From contig URLF01000023.1 of assembly GCA_900548705.1 (NCBI GenBank), positions 1 through 32,285 of the forward strand: DNA of 32,285 nucleotides. Reading direction: 5' to 3'. The notes below the pieces were generated by a model. That model was not told the DNA's origin, did no database searches, and saw only the letters and a program-made list of their open reading frames with translations. Source of the stretch: an uncultured Porphyromonadaceae bacterium. Lineage in GTDB: Bacteria > Bacteroidota > Bacteroidia > Bacteroidales > Muribaculaceae. The translations under genes and the position numbers were made by a program. Positions 32,272-32,285 of the stretch are shown here, one piece after another. Within the stretch, counting starts at the first letter, position 1. Each line of letters begins with the position of its first letter.

Positions 32272-32285
32272 GGGGCTTCCCACTC

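Noticed and set aside
32006..32283. Two open frames on the minus strand in the repeat region (72 and 77 codons)
   Set aside because: They consist of the translated repeats, overlap each other in different frames, and have no start context; likely spurious.

Overview
The window looks like a chromosomal segment of a gut Bacteroidales bacterium, plausibly Muribaculaceae or a close relative. The evidence is a SusC/SusD pair with a hybrid two-component regulator, class II ribonucleotide reductase, Bacteroidetes-type lipoproteins, and promoters resembling the TTTG / TAnnTTTG Bacteroidetes consensus. The family assignment is an inference from protein style; no rRNA or tRNA gene is present to test it.

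Left part (1-3865): a leftward galactose module. A secreted GH53 endo-galactanase (1391-2473) is followed 16 bp later by galactokinase (238-1374), and further on by the start of a nucleotidyltransferase cut by the window edge (1-55). A rightward lipoprotein with two META domains (2692-3771) ends at a strong nested hairpin terminator.

Middle part (3866-11745): housekeeping genes. These are dnaA (with an altered DNA-recognition signature), a convergent nitroreductase, aspartate 4-decarboxylase, adenosylcobalamin-dependent ribonucleotide reductase, and a small lipoprotein with a LEA-like helical tail. Most of these are separated by clear hairpin terminators. Two of the hairpins (after dnaA and after nrdJ) resemble each other.

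Right part (11746-31976): a polysaccharide utilisation locus for galactan. Seven leftward genes run in tight succession: a surface glycan-binding lipoprotein, SusC, SusD, a GH30 enzyme, a GH2 beta-galactosidase, a SusE/F-like secreted protein, and a 1547-residue multidomain GH53 galactanase. A hybrid two-component sensor/regulator (27909-31976) is transcribed divergently from a shared 216-bp promoter region. A likely scheme is that surface GH53/GH30 enzymes cut the glycan, SGBP/SusD/SusC bind and import oligosaccharides, GH2 and the separate periplasmic GH53 finish them, and GalK phosphorylates the galactose.

Right edge (31977-32285): non-coding and rich in repeats. It holds 2.6 copies of a 32-bp tandem unit, then a nested set of perfect inverted repeats (13-bp and 27-bp arms) reusing the same ATTCC-GRA-GGAAT core. 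I found no CRISPR array, transposase, tRNA or rRNA. The most interesting items are the divergent DnaA signature, the giant GH53 with carbohydrate-binding modules and a sorting-like tail, and the repeat cluster at the right edge.
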